From: Cepaea nemoralis
Taxonomy: Eukaryota > Mollusca > Gastropoda > Stylommatophora > Helicidae
Direction: 5' to 3'
NCBI GenBank assembly: GCA_014155875.1
Contig: JACEFZ010012615.1
Coordinates: 98,501 to 162,500, forward strand
DNA: 64,000 nt
A model generated the notes under the pieces. The model was not told where the DNA came from and did no database searches. It saw nothing but the letters and a program-made list of their open reading frames with translations. Below, piece by piece: positions 19,272 to 30,523 of this stretch (position 1 is the first letter of the stretch; the number at the start of each line of letters is the position of its first letter). The translations under genes were made by a program, and so were the position numbers.

Positions 19272-21694
19272 TCTGTCAGAAGTGGGGGTGCTGCCGCCAT
19301 GTTAAATGTACTGTCGCGGGCGACCCCAAATAGTCAGAAATATACTCGGGACAAAATCTATATGGCTGAAATAAAGATTACGCCCCTGAATATTAAAGAG
19401 GACAGCTACAAGTGGCTCGTTAAATTGGCTGGTCAAAATATTCTCCAAGGAGTGGGTAAAGGGAATGTTAGATGACTAGGTTTACATCTCCGAAATGATT
19501 ACTAGCCAGGACAAATTATCCCCTCCGACTACTTTCCCCTCCCTGGTACTTAAGTAAGCCCCCCAACCAATGTACACACACAAAAACGTATGCACAGTTG
19601 CAAAATAACATATAACTATGAGTTAAAACAAACTACACATCCTTTAATGACTATCAATCAGTTAACATATGATGGATTACTAGATGATGATGGTGAAACT
19701 CGATGTTTATGTAATACAACAATCAAATAAGTGAAATGATGAAGAAAAAATACGTAACTCGAAAGTTTCTTGGATCTGTGGTCGGTTACAAATGAGGTCC
19801 ACAAACATTAGGGTTCTGCTTAGGTCCCGTAAACACCGTCTCTTCAGTAGAAACATCTCGCTGGTCTTCTGGACGCCTGCCAGTACTGGCGCTACCTGGT
19901 CGTCCCTAGTTCTTGGGATTTATACCTAGGCGCTCTTTTTGAGAGCTTGGAAGAGATAATCAAGATAAGTATTATCTAGTTCTACATCAGTACAATCCTA
20001 TGTGATACATAAAATCGATCACACTCTTATACAATGACCAGTCTGGCCGAGTCTCTCTTCCAGCTTTACTGCGTTCACTTTCCTACTGTCTAGTCTGAGA
20101 AAGACTTTTCCAGTCGAACACGCTGGTAGTTATTATAATTCCTGCCATCCCTTATACCGTTCCGTCATTAGGAATGAAGTGTCCTACGTTCATGTCACTA
20201 ATTCAGACACCCGGTTCCTTACAGCCGCTCCGTTCAACTTTGGTTTTGCAGATCAAAGGGTAGGTAGTGGTATCTTACGAGTATCTGATCTCCGGGCTTA
20301 AGTGCCGTGATCAGCCTCTGTGAAAGGCTTCAGTGAGTTACGATAGACGCTCGTTCATCACATACTGGAAGGGCTAAGCACGATATACCCTATACCAATT
20401 GTGGATAAGGTCCGCACCAATGCACCTCTGCTTCAAACACAATCAATAGGCAATATGCCAATGCGCGCGGCGCATACGCACACACTAGTATAACACCCAA
20501 ATCATCCTTGCGAGTACCGTAAGACAAATTGCATCTCAAACACCAGATACACATACAGTAAGCACATTCAAAATAGGCATATAATGTTATTCAACACAAT
20601 AGCATATTGCATGAGCTAGTAACAATATTGTATACTTACAAAATGAGACATATAAACAAGTCTCATTGAAGTAATCAGACAGGACACCGCATTGCTGGTC
20701 TGCCCAGTTTAATCACTGCTTAGCCACTGACGTGATAAGAAGTAAAAGAAATATATTCAATTTACTATATTCTTTACAATGAATGCACACAACAAAAAGG
20801 AAATCAGGCTAGTTCAAATAGAAATAACACGAGTCGGTAAACTTAAGGCTGATGAATAGTGATTACGAAATACCATTCAAAGAAGATCCTAGACAACATG
20901 AGGATCAGACTTATGAAATGTATACATATAAAAAGTCACTTTCTATTACCTGATTCAAAACTAGGCACATCTACCGAGACTGACAAAGTCCCGTCTATTT
21001 ATACCCGTCTGTTTATTACTCCTGTCTAACTTTGATAATTTAATCTACATAGCCCGCTGTGTCCAGAATCCTACACCCGCCGCTCTAAGGACGAGGTGTT
21101 ATGCAATGTTATAAATCCGGGGTGTTTCTGGATCTGACATAAATTCCAGTTCACACCTTCGACGGTGCAGACTAAACTATCTCCCAGCATGTCTGTCATG
21201 AATTCTTTCTGAACTACTGGCCATCGCACACGTGACCATGGGCAGTCTCTATTCAGCCTGACTTTCACACCTTGTGTGGTTGAGAGGTCCCAGTCAGTCT
21301 GACACTGTTTATCCGGGGGAGTCTTATCAAGCAGTGAGTTCACACCTTGCGCTTTTAGTCTGTTTTACAAGGCAGTTAGCCTTCGCGGTCGGCTAGACGT
21401 CTTGGTCTTGAGACTCCTACCTGCATTAGTTTAACGCATGGGCGATTTTTATTATCAATTAAACACTTAACGTCTGTCTGAGCGTCTGGCTATAACTGTG
21501 ACCATGGTGGTTGTATTTGTTTGCCAAGTCTTTGTGAGCAATCTTATGTCACGGCTCAGTTGCCTTGTGCAATGCTTGTAATAACCTTGCCCCAGCTTCT
21601 TTATCATAGAGAATGCCGTTCCTTCCTCTGTAATTCATCCCCTGGATTTGTGGAACAAGAGGCAGTCTGGTGCAAATCGCGGCATTCCATCACA
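19272..21694. other. 2.4-kb unique segment between two halves of a minisatellite; possible LTR-element remnant
   Basis: It begins TGTCAGAAGTGGGGGTG, which resembles the primer-binding region found just inside the 5' LTR of some invertebrate Ty3-type elements. A short open stretch from ATGGCTGAAATAAAG (19362) to a stop at 19471 could be a gag start. No pol motifs, no matching LTRs and no inverted termini are visible. On the minus strand a TATAAAT (20997-21003) with TCAGTCT about 20 bases downstream resembles a core promoter. A 90-residue minus-strand frame (21071-21343) is unrecognised. Identity unresolved. Confidence 0.35.
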
Positions 21695-21958
21695 ACTTCA
21701 GTCGCTACTATTACGTGTAACGTCATACTCCAGTCGCTACCATTACTTATACTGCCCTCCTTCAGTCACTATCTTTACTTATTCTGTCATACTTCAAACA
21801 CTATCATCACTTATGCTGTCATCGTTCAATCACTACCATTACTTATACTGTCCTCCTTCAATCACTATCAATACTTGTGCTGCCATACTCCAATCGATAT
21901 CATCACTTATGCTGTCATCCTTCAGTCACGATAATTACTTACGCTGTCATCATATTAT
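21695..21958. repeat. 33-bp minisatellite, right part
   Basis: About eight units of the same ATTACTTATACTGTC(A/C)T type as 18875-19271, in the same orientation. Confidence 0.92.
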
Positions 21959-22212
21959 AGAACATACATTTCTCAAATCACCAAAATAGTCACTGTATAT
22001 CCACGGATTTTAAGGTTGAACATTCTTTAATTTCCCTGTGACATTGGAATCCATCCAGAAAATATGTGCCTCTTTCTGGGAAACTTATAATAATATTTTT
22101 GTTTGCTGATGCAGTTGATACCCTGCTGAATACAGCATTATTGCCCGGCCTCATGCTGCCTTTTCAAGGAACAGATTCTTCTCACCACTGTCCCCGAGCA
22201 AGGTTCTGTGTT

Positions 22213-22602
22213 GTAGTTATTAATTAATGAGTCAAAAAGAACATCTAACGACAGTGGAAATGTGGTTTGTGAGGAAAATGCAAAGAACGCCACGGTTAGA
22301 CAGAAAAAAAACACCCCAAATTAACAAGACCTACAAGAAACAAATGAAAACTGTAAACCGATTAGAGAAATTATAAGCAGACAGTCAATATGTTTTTGGT
22401 ACGTTATAAGAAGAAATAAACTGGAGAACTTGTAAGATTAAGGGGAAAAGAACCAGGGGAAGGCAGAGAGGTAAATATCTAGATGGCTTGGCCATATAAC
22501 GTAATCGAGACAAAAACAGCTAATCCACGGCTCTGGTGATCGGGTGAGATGTCAAAACATGACAGCCCATGCTTATCGGCAAGGCATATGATGATGATGA
22601 TT
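22213..22602 (+). pseudogene. LINE L-B, 5'-truncated and diverged copy
   Basis: Corresponds to about 36600-36990 of the full L-B element (AACATCTAACGACAGTGGAA through CATGCTTATCGGCAAGGCA), with many substitutions, deletions and stops. It ends in TGATGATGATGATTGACTGA, a degenerate TGA/TTGA tail. Confidence 0.82.
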
Positions 22603-23410
22603 GACTGATTAATTGATTAACGGTCTTCTGTCTCTATGAATTGTCTAAGTTTGCCAGTTGTGACATTGGCAAGTTGAGGTTTGAATGGGCCCTGGGAATG
22701 TAATAGTATAAAATCACGAACAGTACCGTGGAACAATTAGCGTTTCACAAATCAGCATCTGCTATCAGATGACCATTGCCTTTAGTGAGTCACGCCAGTA
22801 TACAAATAAAGCCGATAATAAATATTTATTCCAAATAAAAAAACCAGTCTTGCAAACAAACGATAAAGATGCAATGACAGATGAATGGCAGGCAAACGCA
22901 GGCATTGTTGAGTGTCAACAAAAAGAACGAATGTCCATACGTTCCATGCTAGAGACACAGAGGATCGGTTGATCGAAAGAGTTTAGTGGGAAGTGTTTGC
23001 GTTCAATTACAAAGGACCTAGTTTAACGGACAGAGCATAACATGCCCGCACTGAATTTATCAATGCCACCTCATGTCGATTAATGCCTTCAAAGGCAATC
23101 GATTAATTGATGTGGCTGTTGCAAGCAGTAACAAGTCCAACGATATGAAATTTTACTTTACTTAATAGGATGTTATTAATTGTATTAATGGCTTGATATT
23201 CTTCTTCGTTCTTCCGAAATGTTTGTTTTGGACGTAATATAATTGCTTGATCTTCTTCTTCGTTTATCCAAAATGTATGCTTTGGAATAATCGCAGTGTG
23301 CTTGTTTACAGCAGAGCTACGATTTACGCCGTTCGGCCGATAACATCCGGCTTCTTGGGCCGCATGTAAACCCGGTTAACCTTCCCGGAAATTGCTTAAT
23401 CGAGATGAGG
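22603..23410. other. No recognisable feature
   Basis: The 67-residue frame at 22769-22972 has no domain-like content. No repeat match seen apart from a duplicated CTTGATCTTCTTCTTCG-like phrase near 23198-23262. Confidence 0.4.
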
Positions 23411-23790
23411 AAATAGTTTTTAAGTGCTACTTTGAAGCAATCCTGATGTACGGAATAAAACAAGGACACTTAGCAGACAAGTCAGGAGTTACGAAAAGCT
23501 GCGACTATGTGGTTTAATAGAAGATTGACGAGAATACAATGGATGGATATAAATAGTAATGAAAATTTCTTGAAATAATGTAACTCACAGAGAACTGGTT
23601 ATTCGCATCAGAGAAGGAGAAAGCTGGAGTATGTCGTGACAATGGTAAGATTGGAGGGGAAGAGAAGAAGGGGGAGGCCAAGACAGGAAATGCTGGACAG
23701 TTTGACGTCATGCGAAATGATTGGCAGCACAAGAGACAGAAGGCTGTGGACAGACACGATCACCAACTCCATACGACATGGATGATAAGA
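23411..23790 (+). pseudogene. RTE-like LINE C-terminal fragment
   Basis: Several frames together give CYFEAILMYGIK, WFNRRLTRIQWMD and GKRRRGRPRQEMLDSL followed by RDRRLWTDTITNSIRHG and a stop. This is the C-terminal layout of L-B and its relatives but with a different sequence, so a separate family. 5'-truncated and dead. Confidence 0.7.
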
Positions 23791-24384
23791 ATTGCTTGAT
23801 ATTTCAATAACTAGTTCATTCCGATCAAATTGTTGCATTAACTCGTGATACCATTGTTGTTTTAATTCGTCTATCTAAGATCTTTGCTTGTAACTCCTAA
23901 CCCAGGCATTTACAACTGTGTGTTATCATCGATCTGTGATCGAACAAGTTAATCTCCTGCTGTTAACGTGTGCAAAAGATGCCTCGGCGGTGTTCCATAT
24001 TGAGAAAGGGAAAGGGTGGTGGTGGGAAGTTGGGGGGGGGGGGGGTTTCCTAGTGAAAGTGATATATTACATGGAGGTCGTGGGTGCAGTTAATTTGAGG
24101 TGAACTCCGACAGGAAAATGCCCTTTTCTAATTCTTCTGTCTTTTGTTCTTACATCGTAAATTCTCCCGTCTTCACTTATTGGCCCCGGGTTAATACGGG
24201 CGCACAGATAACAACTAAGGCATGATAAATCTATGTTATTAAAAACATGAACACTGACTGCGGTGTCTGTACCATTTCTGGCCTCTGTCAGACTGGTTGT
24301 CTGGGCTGTGGTGTAAATGACGCATTGCAGACGTCATGTGGTATAGGGACCAGGATTACTATGTCCTCACATTTAATATTATTA
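23791..24384. other. No recognisable feature
   Basis: A G run at 24032-24043 is the only notable sequence. The 134-residue frame starting at 24247 runs into minisatellite sequence and is not convincing. Confidence 0.4.
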
Positions 24385-24455
24385 TTTTTTTTAACATTAC
24401 AAGATGGGCCAGACAGAACATGCTGTGTCAATACGAAGTTAGCATTACAAGATGG
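24385..24455. repeat. 50-bp minisatellite, first units
   Basis: Units of the type ACATTACAAGATGGGCTGGA followed by CAGAACATGCTGTGTCAATA and CGAAGTTA. The array continues at 24955-25135 and 25681-25976. Confidence 0.8.
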
Positions 24456-24954
24456 GCTTCCTCACTTACAGATAATAGATCTCCTTTCCGGCAGTTCGAA
24501 CCCCGATCATGATGTGTCTGAATTGCTTTCTAACCTTTTGGCCACTCCTTCGACTCCTAGATGTTTTGCACTGTGCAGACCTCATGCTGGTCTGCAAAAT
24601 TGTATGTTATTAGTAAGTGCGTTTGTTATTACACAGCTATGTCCAAAGTAAGGGGAAACCACCATATTATCTTAGCAAGAAGCGATTTATAGGCGTTTCA
24701 GCAATTTGGATTGGCGAAGTAATGTATTCAAACACGTCATACCGATGATCTTCATGCCATGATGTCAAACTCTAGCATCTTCTCTGTTGGCTTCGAATTC
24801 TCATACCATCGAACTCATGGCATTATCATTGTATCCCCCAATATCAGCTACACTAACTCGTCCATCACAAGGGCCTAACAATTTGCAGAAAACGATTGGC
24901 GTTGGGGCAGATGAAAGACACACGTAAAACCGAAGAATAAAGCGTCAGTAGAAG
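24456..24954. other. Unique segment inside the 50-bp minisatellite
   Basis: A tRNA-box-B-like GCAGTTCGAACCCC occurs at 24491-24504, but no SINE body could be matched. No coding content. Confidence 0.4.
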
Positions 24955-25135
24955 TTTACATGTCAAGATGGGCTGGACAGAAGAATCTGTGTCAATAGGA
25001 AGTTAACATTTTAACTTGGGCCGTGCAGAAGGCGATGTGTCAATAGAAAGTTCACATTTCGAGATGGGCTGGGCAGAACATGTTGTGTCAATAGCAAGTT
25101 CACATTTCAAGGTGGCCTGGACAAAAAACAAAGTT
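24955..25135. repeat. 50-bp minisatellite, middle units
   Basis: About four degenerate units (AAGATGGGCTGGACAGAAGA and relatives) ending directly before a SINE-A insertion. Confidence 0.85.
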
Positions 25136-25155
25136 ATTTCCTTATCCTTTACGCA

Positions 25156-25444
25156 TGTCCTCATGGCCGAATGGGTAAGAACGCGTATTCTTAAACATCC
25201 GTCGTGTTGATGCTGAGGTTAGCGGTTCAGCCCCTACACCGGACAGTTGGAGTAAAATATTGACCTGTCGTCCTTGAATTGGGGACGTAAATTACAAGTG
25301 CCTCTGAATTCGGAGTGGGTTCGCCTGATGGCGAGAGACGCTGTTAATAGGGAAAGCTAATCCACACGCAAAATTCAGACCATCACTACTGTAAATAATG
25401 TGTATGGACTACGCCTAAGTTCAAAGCGAGTGAGCGCAAAAAAA
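25156..25444 (+). mobile_element. SINE-A, full-length copy
   Basis: tRNA-Leu-like head: box A CATGGCCGAATGGGTAAGA and box B AGCGGTTCAGCCCC. A long body follows with GGGGACGTAAATTACAAGTG, and the tail is TTCAAAGCGAGTGAGCGC followed by A7. This is the best copy for defining the family. Pol III transcription and LINE-driven mobilisation are inferred. Confidence 0.85.
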
Positions 25445-25680
25445 TACTTTACAGGACGTCGTAATCAATCCCAACATTGTTTGACGGTTTGTGATTTCTA
25501 GGCAAGTTTAAGTTCAGTAGTTTGTCACTGCTTTCTGAACGACCTGAACGCATACCATTGTATGAAAACCAAGGCAATACTGTCTGCTGCTAAATCGCCC
25601 GCAGCTGTGTTTCGAACGCAGTATGCGGGATTACGAGCTGTGTCCGTAACCCCTTCGCTACAGAGCGACGCCTGAACAAA
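25445..25680 (-). mobile_element. SINE-B, full-length copy
   Basis: Minus strand: head with box A TAGCGAAGGGGTTACGGAC and box B TGCGTTCGAAACAC, body with GTTCAGAAAGCAGTGACAAA, tail with AAATCACAAACCGTCAAACA. It abuts the SINE-A tail. Confidence 0.82.
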
Positions 25681-25976
25681 ATGTATAAATAGGAAGTTAA
25701 GAATAGAAGATGGGCTGGACAGAACGTGCGGTGTCAGTACGAAGTTAACATTACAAGATGGGCTGGACAGAAAGAACATGGTGTGTCAATACGAAGTAAG
25801 CATTACAAGATGGACTGGACATAAAGAACATGCTGTGTGATTACGAAGTTAACATTACAAGATGGCCTGGACAGAACATGTATCAATACGAAGTTAACTT
25901 TACAAGATGGACTGGACAGAAAGAACATGCTGTGTCAATACGAAGTTAACATTACAAGATGAACAGATTTTAGATC
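25681..25976. repeat. 50-bp minisatellite, last units
   Basis: Six units, the best preserved of the array, with 47-52 bp periods because GAAAGAACATG and GAACATG variants alternate. Confidence 0.9.
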
Positions 25977-26611
25977 ATACCTAATCTAGAGAGGGCAGGA
26001 TATATTCTTTTATTCTATAGGGAACCTCGCAACAAACACAGACAATACACAAATGCCTCAACAATAGTGGTTTTCCCCCATTTTCGTCAGTGGGTAACGT
26101 ATTTTCCCGTCTCGAACACCTCCTTGTGTCGAATGTAGCTATGTCGTAGTCAGAAACATCTCCACTTCAGTGATCATTTTACGGCAACTCTTCTATTTCT
26201 AAAGGCCCTAATTGTCAGTTTTGAGCGACGAGCATGTGGGATTATATATTGACAATAGATATTTTCTTTGTTTCACTATAATTATAGATTTTGCCTGTCT
26301 TTCAGTACAGAATACAATTTCTAGGTTCTAATGTAATTTCTGTTAAAGCTCGTTTCGCCTTAAGGGAATCAGAAACGTCACACTGAGCTGAGAGGCACAG
26401 CTCGGCTTTTTAACTCAAATGAGAAAGGCAAGCGAAAATCAATAGTACTCGGTCTTGCCATTACAACGAATTTCACTATATAATACTGCAGGCCGAGTAC
26501 AGGCATACTTCGCTTTATTACACTTCTCTTTTTACGTTCCACGTGTATTACCGTCTTTATTGTCCTATATGATTAGTGTGTATTATTTCCATAATGTATC
26601 TATCGTTTAGA
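25977..26611. other. No recognisable feature
   Basis: AT-rich with no coding or repeat match seen. Confidence 0.4.
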
Positions 26612-26768
26612 GGTCAGCATGGCCGAAAAGGTAAGAGCGCTCTTTATAAAGCTGCCTGTGTAATGATGCCAAGGGTAGTAAGTTAATTCCCTACACTGGT
26701 CAGTTGGACTTAATTGATGACTTCTCGTTCAGAAAGCAATGGTGAACGACTGAAAGTAAAATTGCCCA
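26612..26768 (+). mobile_element. Chimeric SINE: SINE-A head joined to SINE-B tail
   Basis: 26612-26727 follows SINE-A (GTCAGCATGGCCGAAAAGG, then CAGTTGGACTTAATTGATG). At about 26727/26728 it switches to the SINE-B tail (TTCAGAAAGCAATGGTGAAC, then AAAGTAAAATTGCC). Confidence 0.65.
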
Positions 26769-26779
26769 TTAAACCACCC

Positions 26780-27240
26780 TGTTAACATTCCACATCCAGC
26801 TAACCTTTCGAGGGGATGACGTAATGCAACGTCTACAAGACCGGCTCACTACAGCAGTAGGCCGAACATTCTGTGCTGCAACTCCAGTCATTAGGTATAG
26901 AACCACACCGATTCCCACACCAGCAGTAAAGAGCTTGTTCCTCTGTACGCCAAAAACAATTGTATTTACCAATTCACATGTAGGTGCGAAGCTCCTACAT
27001 AGGCAGAACAGAGCGGCAGCTGAACAAATGAGTGTCAGAACACATACCTCACTAGGTCTACAAGATACGACACACAGGCGATGCGAGCCTAATGGGGCCG
27101 ACACACCGGAAGCTTCCCGCTTCATCAATTGCTAGGAACATTCTCGAAAGCGGCCATGTGATTGACAGAGATATTGCCTTTCGCGTGTTGTTTAACACAC
27201 AAAATACTCGCTTGTTAAAGTTGCAGAAGCAATAATGATC
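26780..27240 (+). pseudogene. Penelope-like element, C-terminal linker and GIY-YIG endonuclease remnant
   Basis: The frame from about 26782 reads RGDDVMQRLQDRLTTAVGRT then FCAATPVIRYRTTP, the region between RT and endonuclease in Penelope-like elements. After a frameshift, SYIGRTERQLNK (26992-27027) is the GIY-YIG motif with its catalytic Arg. Later SSIARNILESGHVIDRDIAF (about 27121-27180) matches the end of this domain. At least two frameshifts break it. The RT and the element termini are missing. Confidence 0.8.
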
Positions 27241-27379
27241 AATCAACGCAAGCCAGACTTGTGCAAACAGAAAGACATGTTAGTCAGCTTAAAATTACCG
27301 TGGTAGACAATTGACATTACTGTGCGAACATGTGTATATTTCAGCTTGAAGGATTTATCTAGTTAATTTATTTTATGTT

Positions 27380-27467
27380 GTGTGAATTCTGCAGTATGTG
27401 CCTGACGAGATGCAGCGAAATATGCCAGGCAATAAATTGTGCAATCTATTGTTTGTGTCTTCGTTAT
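27380..27467 (+). repeat. 80-bp dispersed repeat, copy 2
   Basis: Reads TTCTGCAGTATGTGCCTGAC, GAGATGCAGCGAAATATGCC, then TTGTTTGTGTCTTCG; the other copies are listed at 7128-7228. It lies 140 bases after the Penelope-like coding remnant in the same orientation. Confidence 0.65.
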
Positions 27468-28141
27468 TTAAAAAACCACCCTGTGTTTGTGGTTGCTCGC
27501 AATAAAGATTTCAAAGGACACGCACCATTTTTTACCCACCTTTGATCGGTAACATCACGTTTTTCTTCTTCACTTACCAGGTTTGGAGCGGGTACCGAGG
27601 ATCGTGGAAGTCTCGTAGTGGCTCTATGATCGCTTACTGGTTCTATGGTCATCGGTTTCCATCCGCTTCTCGGCATATTCAAATTTTCAAAAAAAAAAAA
27701 AAAAAAAATTGAATCTTGCTCTTAAGTCGATCCAACCTAACATTGGTGCCAGGAAATGTCTGGGGAAATAAAGACGGCCGGAACGACACTGACCACATCA
27801 CCCATCGTGTGCCGACTGGTCTATACAAATATGGGTCTAACACCACATGATCAATACTTCCTAATGCTTTACTAACAATCACGAGGGTCCACTAGTTCAT
27901 CTGAGATATGAAGTTGATGTTGATATTATTACCTGTTGCCCAGCTGAGTAAACTGTGCTCATACATTTGTCTTCTTTTGATTATTTGGCCTAATATTTGC
28001 CTACACAAGGCTAACTTGTCCTTTCCATCTACTGTCTTGATATGCCCAAAGCACATCATTGTGTCTATTTCTTATTGTTTTGAAACATAGGTGTACATGA
28101 AGACTACCCGCAACCTTTTCGCTCGCTGTATTTGCACGCAC
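27468..28141. other. No clear feature
   Basis: On the minus strand, TTTCCTGGCACCAATGTTAGG near 27739-27759 resembles a retrotransposon primer-binding region next to a T/A-rich run (27690-27708), but no LTR pair was found. Short frames are unrecognised. Confidence 0.35.
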
Positions 28142-28350
28142 ATCTCCGTGGCCAAAGGCTTGCCAACGCGGTTCGTGAGCCGCTTACCAGACGTTCGAAA
28201 CGCAGCCGCGACAATTTGTGCAGCAGACCGTGTCGCGTTGTGTTATAACGTGTTGGTATGGGAGCCGGTCGTTCAGAAAGCAATGGCAAACTACTCAACG
28301 TAAAATTTGCATAATACATCAACAGCAGCTGAAACATTAAAAAAAAAAAA
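28142..28350 (+). mobile_element. SINE-B copy, tail type 2
   Basis: Head with CCGTGGCCAAAGGCTTGCC and box B-like GACGTTCGAAACGC, body GTTCAGAAAGCAATGGCAAA, then a tail with ATCAACAGCAGCTGAAAC. That tail is shared with 30130-30322 and differs from the tail of the 2278 and 25445 copies. Confidence 0.75.
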
Positions 28351-28766
28351 CACATTGCACGCACGTGTCTTAGTATCACATTTGTGTAATTCAAAACAAT
28401 GTTTTCCCGTTGTGTATTTTAATAATGAAGACAATAACAATATATTGATATATTGCAATTGCCTGGCATTTAACGCTGTATGACGTCAAATACTCTAGCA
28501 TGGTGAACCACACTTTTGTAAATATAAAGAAATGATAGTCTCTTTAACCGAATACTCCACCCATGTCCAGCGGGCGGGAAGGCGACGTCTGGCCACTAGG
28601 CTCCCGCGGCTGCTGTTGTATTTCTGTTGTATGTTTATAATTAAACTTGACAAGAGCATTCCCACAGGGCACTGTGGTTGGTTCACAGAAGAACAGCCAA
28701 TCAAACATTGCATATTGGTTCTGACAAAGAATAGAGTGTCCCATTTCTTAAAGCAATAATGTATTC
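28351..28766. other. No recognisable feature
   Basis: No coding or repeat match seen. Confidence 0.4.
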
Positions 28767-28823
28767 AGACAGACAGACAGACAGACAGACGGACGGACGG
28801 ACGGACGGACGGACGGACGGACG

Positions 28824-28919
<96 letters not shown>
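28767..28919. repeat. (ACAG)n/(ACGG)n tetranucleotide array
   Basis: Blocks of ACAG, then about ten ACGG, then about 23 ACAG. The coordinated change of unit inside the array indicates local homogenisation. Confidence 0.97.
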
Positions 28920-29069
28920 TGATACTTCTCCATCAGGCCCTCCAAAGACTATTCAAACGGAATAGAGCAACACAGACAACTGAGAACATGGGAGGTGTTT
29001 GACGAACACGTAGGAGATAATTAATCCGCATCAGATGGATAACCGTCTATGTTTCATTGGAAACTATAA

Positions 29070-29680
29070 TGCAGAACCAGCAGAAGTTAAGGAAGAACTA
29101 GAACCAGAGGAAGAAGAACGAGAAATATAAGAAGGAGGAGTGGAGAATAAGAAGAAGAAGAAGGAGGAGGAGGGGGAAGTGGAGAAGGGGAAAAAAGAAG
29201 AAGAGGAGGAGGGGAAGGAGGAAATAGAAAACGAGAAGTAGACAGAGATGGAGGAGGAGGAACATGAGGCGGAGTAGGAAGACGAGACGAAGAAACGCAA
29301 CGATGCTGCAAGTAGGTGACTTCAAGTGCATGTTAGTGAAAATGGAAGGAGCGAGGGTAGAAGATGAGGGAGGAGAGAGTGAAACTGGAACTAAATCAAT
29401 AAGTGACAGCCTCTAGCTTCAAACGTCCGGAATTTGGAACGGAAAGTTCAAACAGGCACAAAGAAGAACGTGAGAGCGAATATTGCCGAGGAAAACACGA
29501 GTGAGTTGTGTAGCGATATGTACCACCAGAGTGACACAGGAACATGGAACATTGCTATTTATCCATTGGGAGACGACGAAGAAGAATAAGAGGAGGTGAA
29601 AGAGGAAGAAGAAGAGGAGCAAGAGCAGGATGAGGAAGGAAAAGGAGAAGGAGACGAAGAGCAGGAGCTGAAGTGTCATG
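29070..29680. repeat. Purine-rich tract (GA, GGA, GAA mixture)
   Basis: The plus strand is strongly G/A-biased at 29085-29290 and 29565-29670, with AAGAAGAAGAAGGAGGAGGA-like sequence. Long open frames on the minus strand here are composition artefacts. Confidence 0.8.
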
Positions 29681-29780
29681 GAGCGACTTTTAAGCTACAT
29701 TTAGCTCCTTATCTTATTACTGGCAAGTCGACCGCATGGTTGTAACTTTGTTATAGCGAGACTTCTATAGTCTGTATTTC

Positions 29781-30068
29781 TTTTATTGCGCTCGCTCGCT
29801 ATGAACTCAAGCGTAGTCCATACACACTATTTATAGTAGTGATGGACTGAAGTTTGCGTGTGGATTAAATTTCCCTATTGACAGTGTCCCTCGCCAACAG
29901 GCGAACCCACTCCGACTTCAGAGGTACTTGTAATTTACGTCCCAAGCCAAGGACGACAAGTCAACAATTTAGTCCAGCTGTCCGGTGTAGGGGCTGAACC
30001 CCTAATCTCGGCGTCAGCACACCTGATGTTTAAGAACACGCGTTCTTACCCATTCGGCCATGCGGACC
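29781..30068 (-). mobile_element. SINE-A, full-length copy
   Basis: Minus-strand head GCATGGCCGAATGGGTAAG with box B GGGGTTCAGCCCC; body and tail as in 25156-25444, ending GAGCGAGCGCAATAAAAG. One of three essentially complete copies. Confidence 0.88.
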
Positions 30069-30129
30069 TGCTAGTCTCTATTTGAATATCTCTGCGCCAT
30101 GTTTATTGTCTTCTTACTACTTTGCTGCC

Positions 30130-30322
30130 GGTCTCTCTGGCTGTGGGGTTACAACACTTTCTCTCTGTAATCCCGTTTATCACGCAGAGTCTCGTAGCGG
30201 AGTGAGAGCTGAGGCGGTTCGATTCCCGCTCGTGACTTGCGGGATACTGAGCCGGCCGCTCAGAAAGCAATGGCAAACTGCTGAGCGTAATCTTGCCAAG
30301 AGATCAACATACAGCTGAAAGA
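30130..30322 (+). mobile_element. SINE-B copy, tail type 2
   Basis: Box A-like CTGGCTGTGGGGTTACAAC, box B CGGTTCGATTCCCG, then CTCAGAAAGCAATGGCAAAC and GATCAACATACAGCTGAAAG. Confidence 0.78.
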
Positions 30323-30523
30323 TGCTGGTGTTGACAGCTAAGTCCTGTAAAGGATATGCTAAAAAAAACTACTTTGCTACTAAATCTTAATTTTTTGTCC
30401 GTGTTCGCTAACAACGCGCGCGCGCGCTCTCTCTCTCTCTCCAACTCCCACGCTAGGGTCACAGATGTAGAAGTGAATAAAACAACAGAAGTCCCAGTCT
30501 TTTCCAACATATATTGTACAGCT

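Noticed and set aside
19272..21694. Complete LTR retrotransposon
   Set aside because: Only a primer-binding-like start was seen; no LTR pair, polypurine tract or pol motifs, so I left it unidentified.
24247..24651. 134-residue Cys-containing frame
   Set aside because: It runs through minisatellite units and a hydrophobic T-run; no domain or start context to support a gene.
25156..25240. tRNA-Leu gene
   Set aside because: Box A and B are present but the acceptor arms do not pair and a conserved non-tRNA body follows; it is the head of SINE-A.
27680..27770. Second LTR/primer-binding region
   Set aside because: TGGCACCAATGTT-like sequence alone is too short to call, and no LTR or gag follows.
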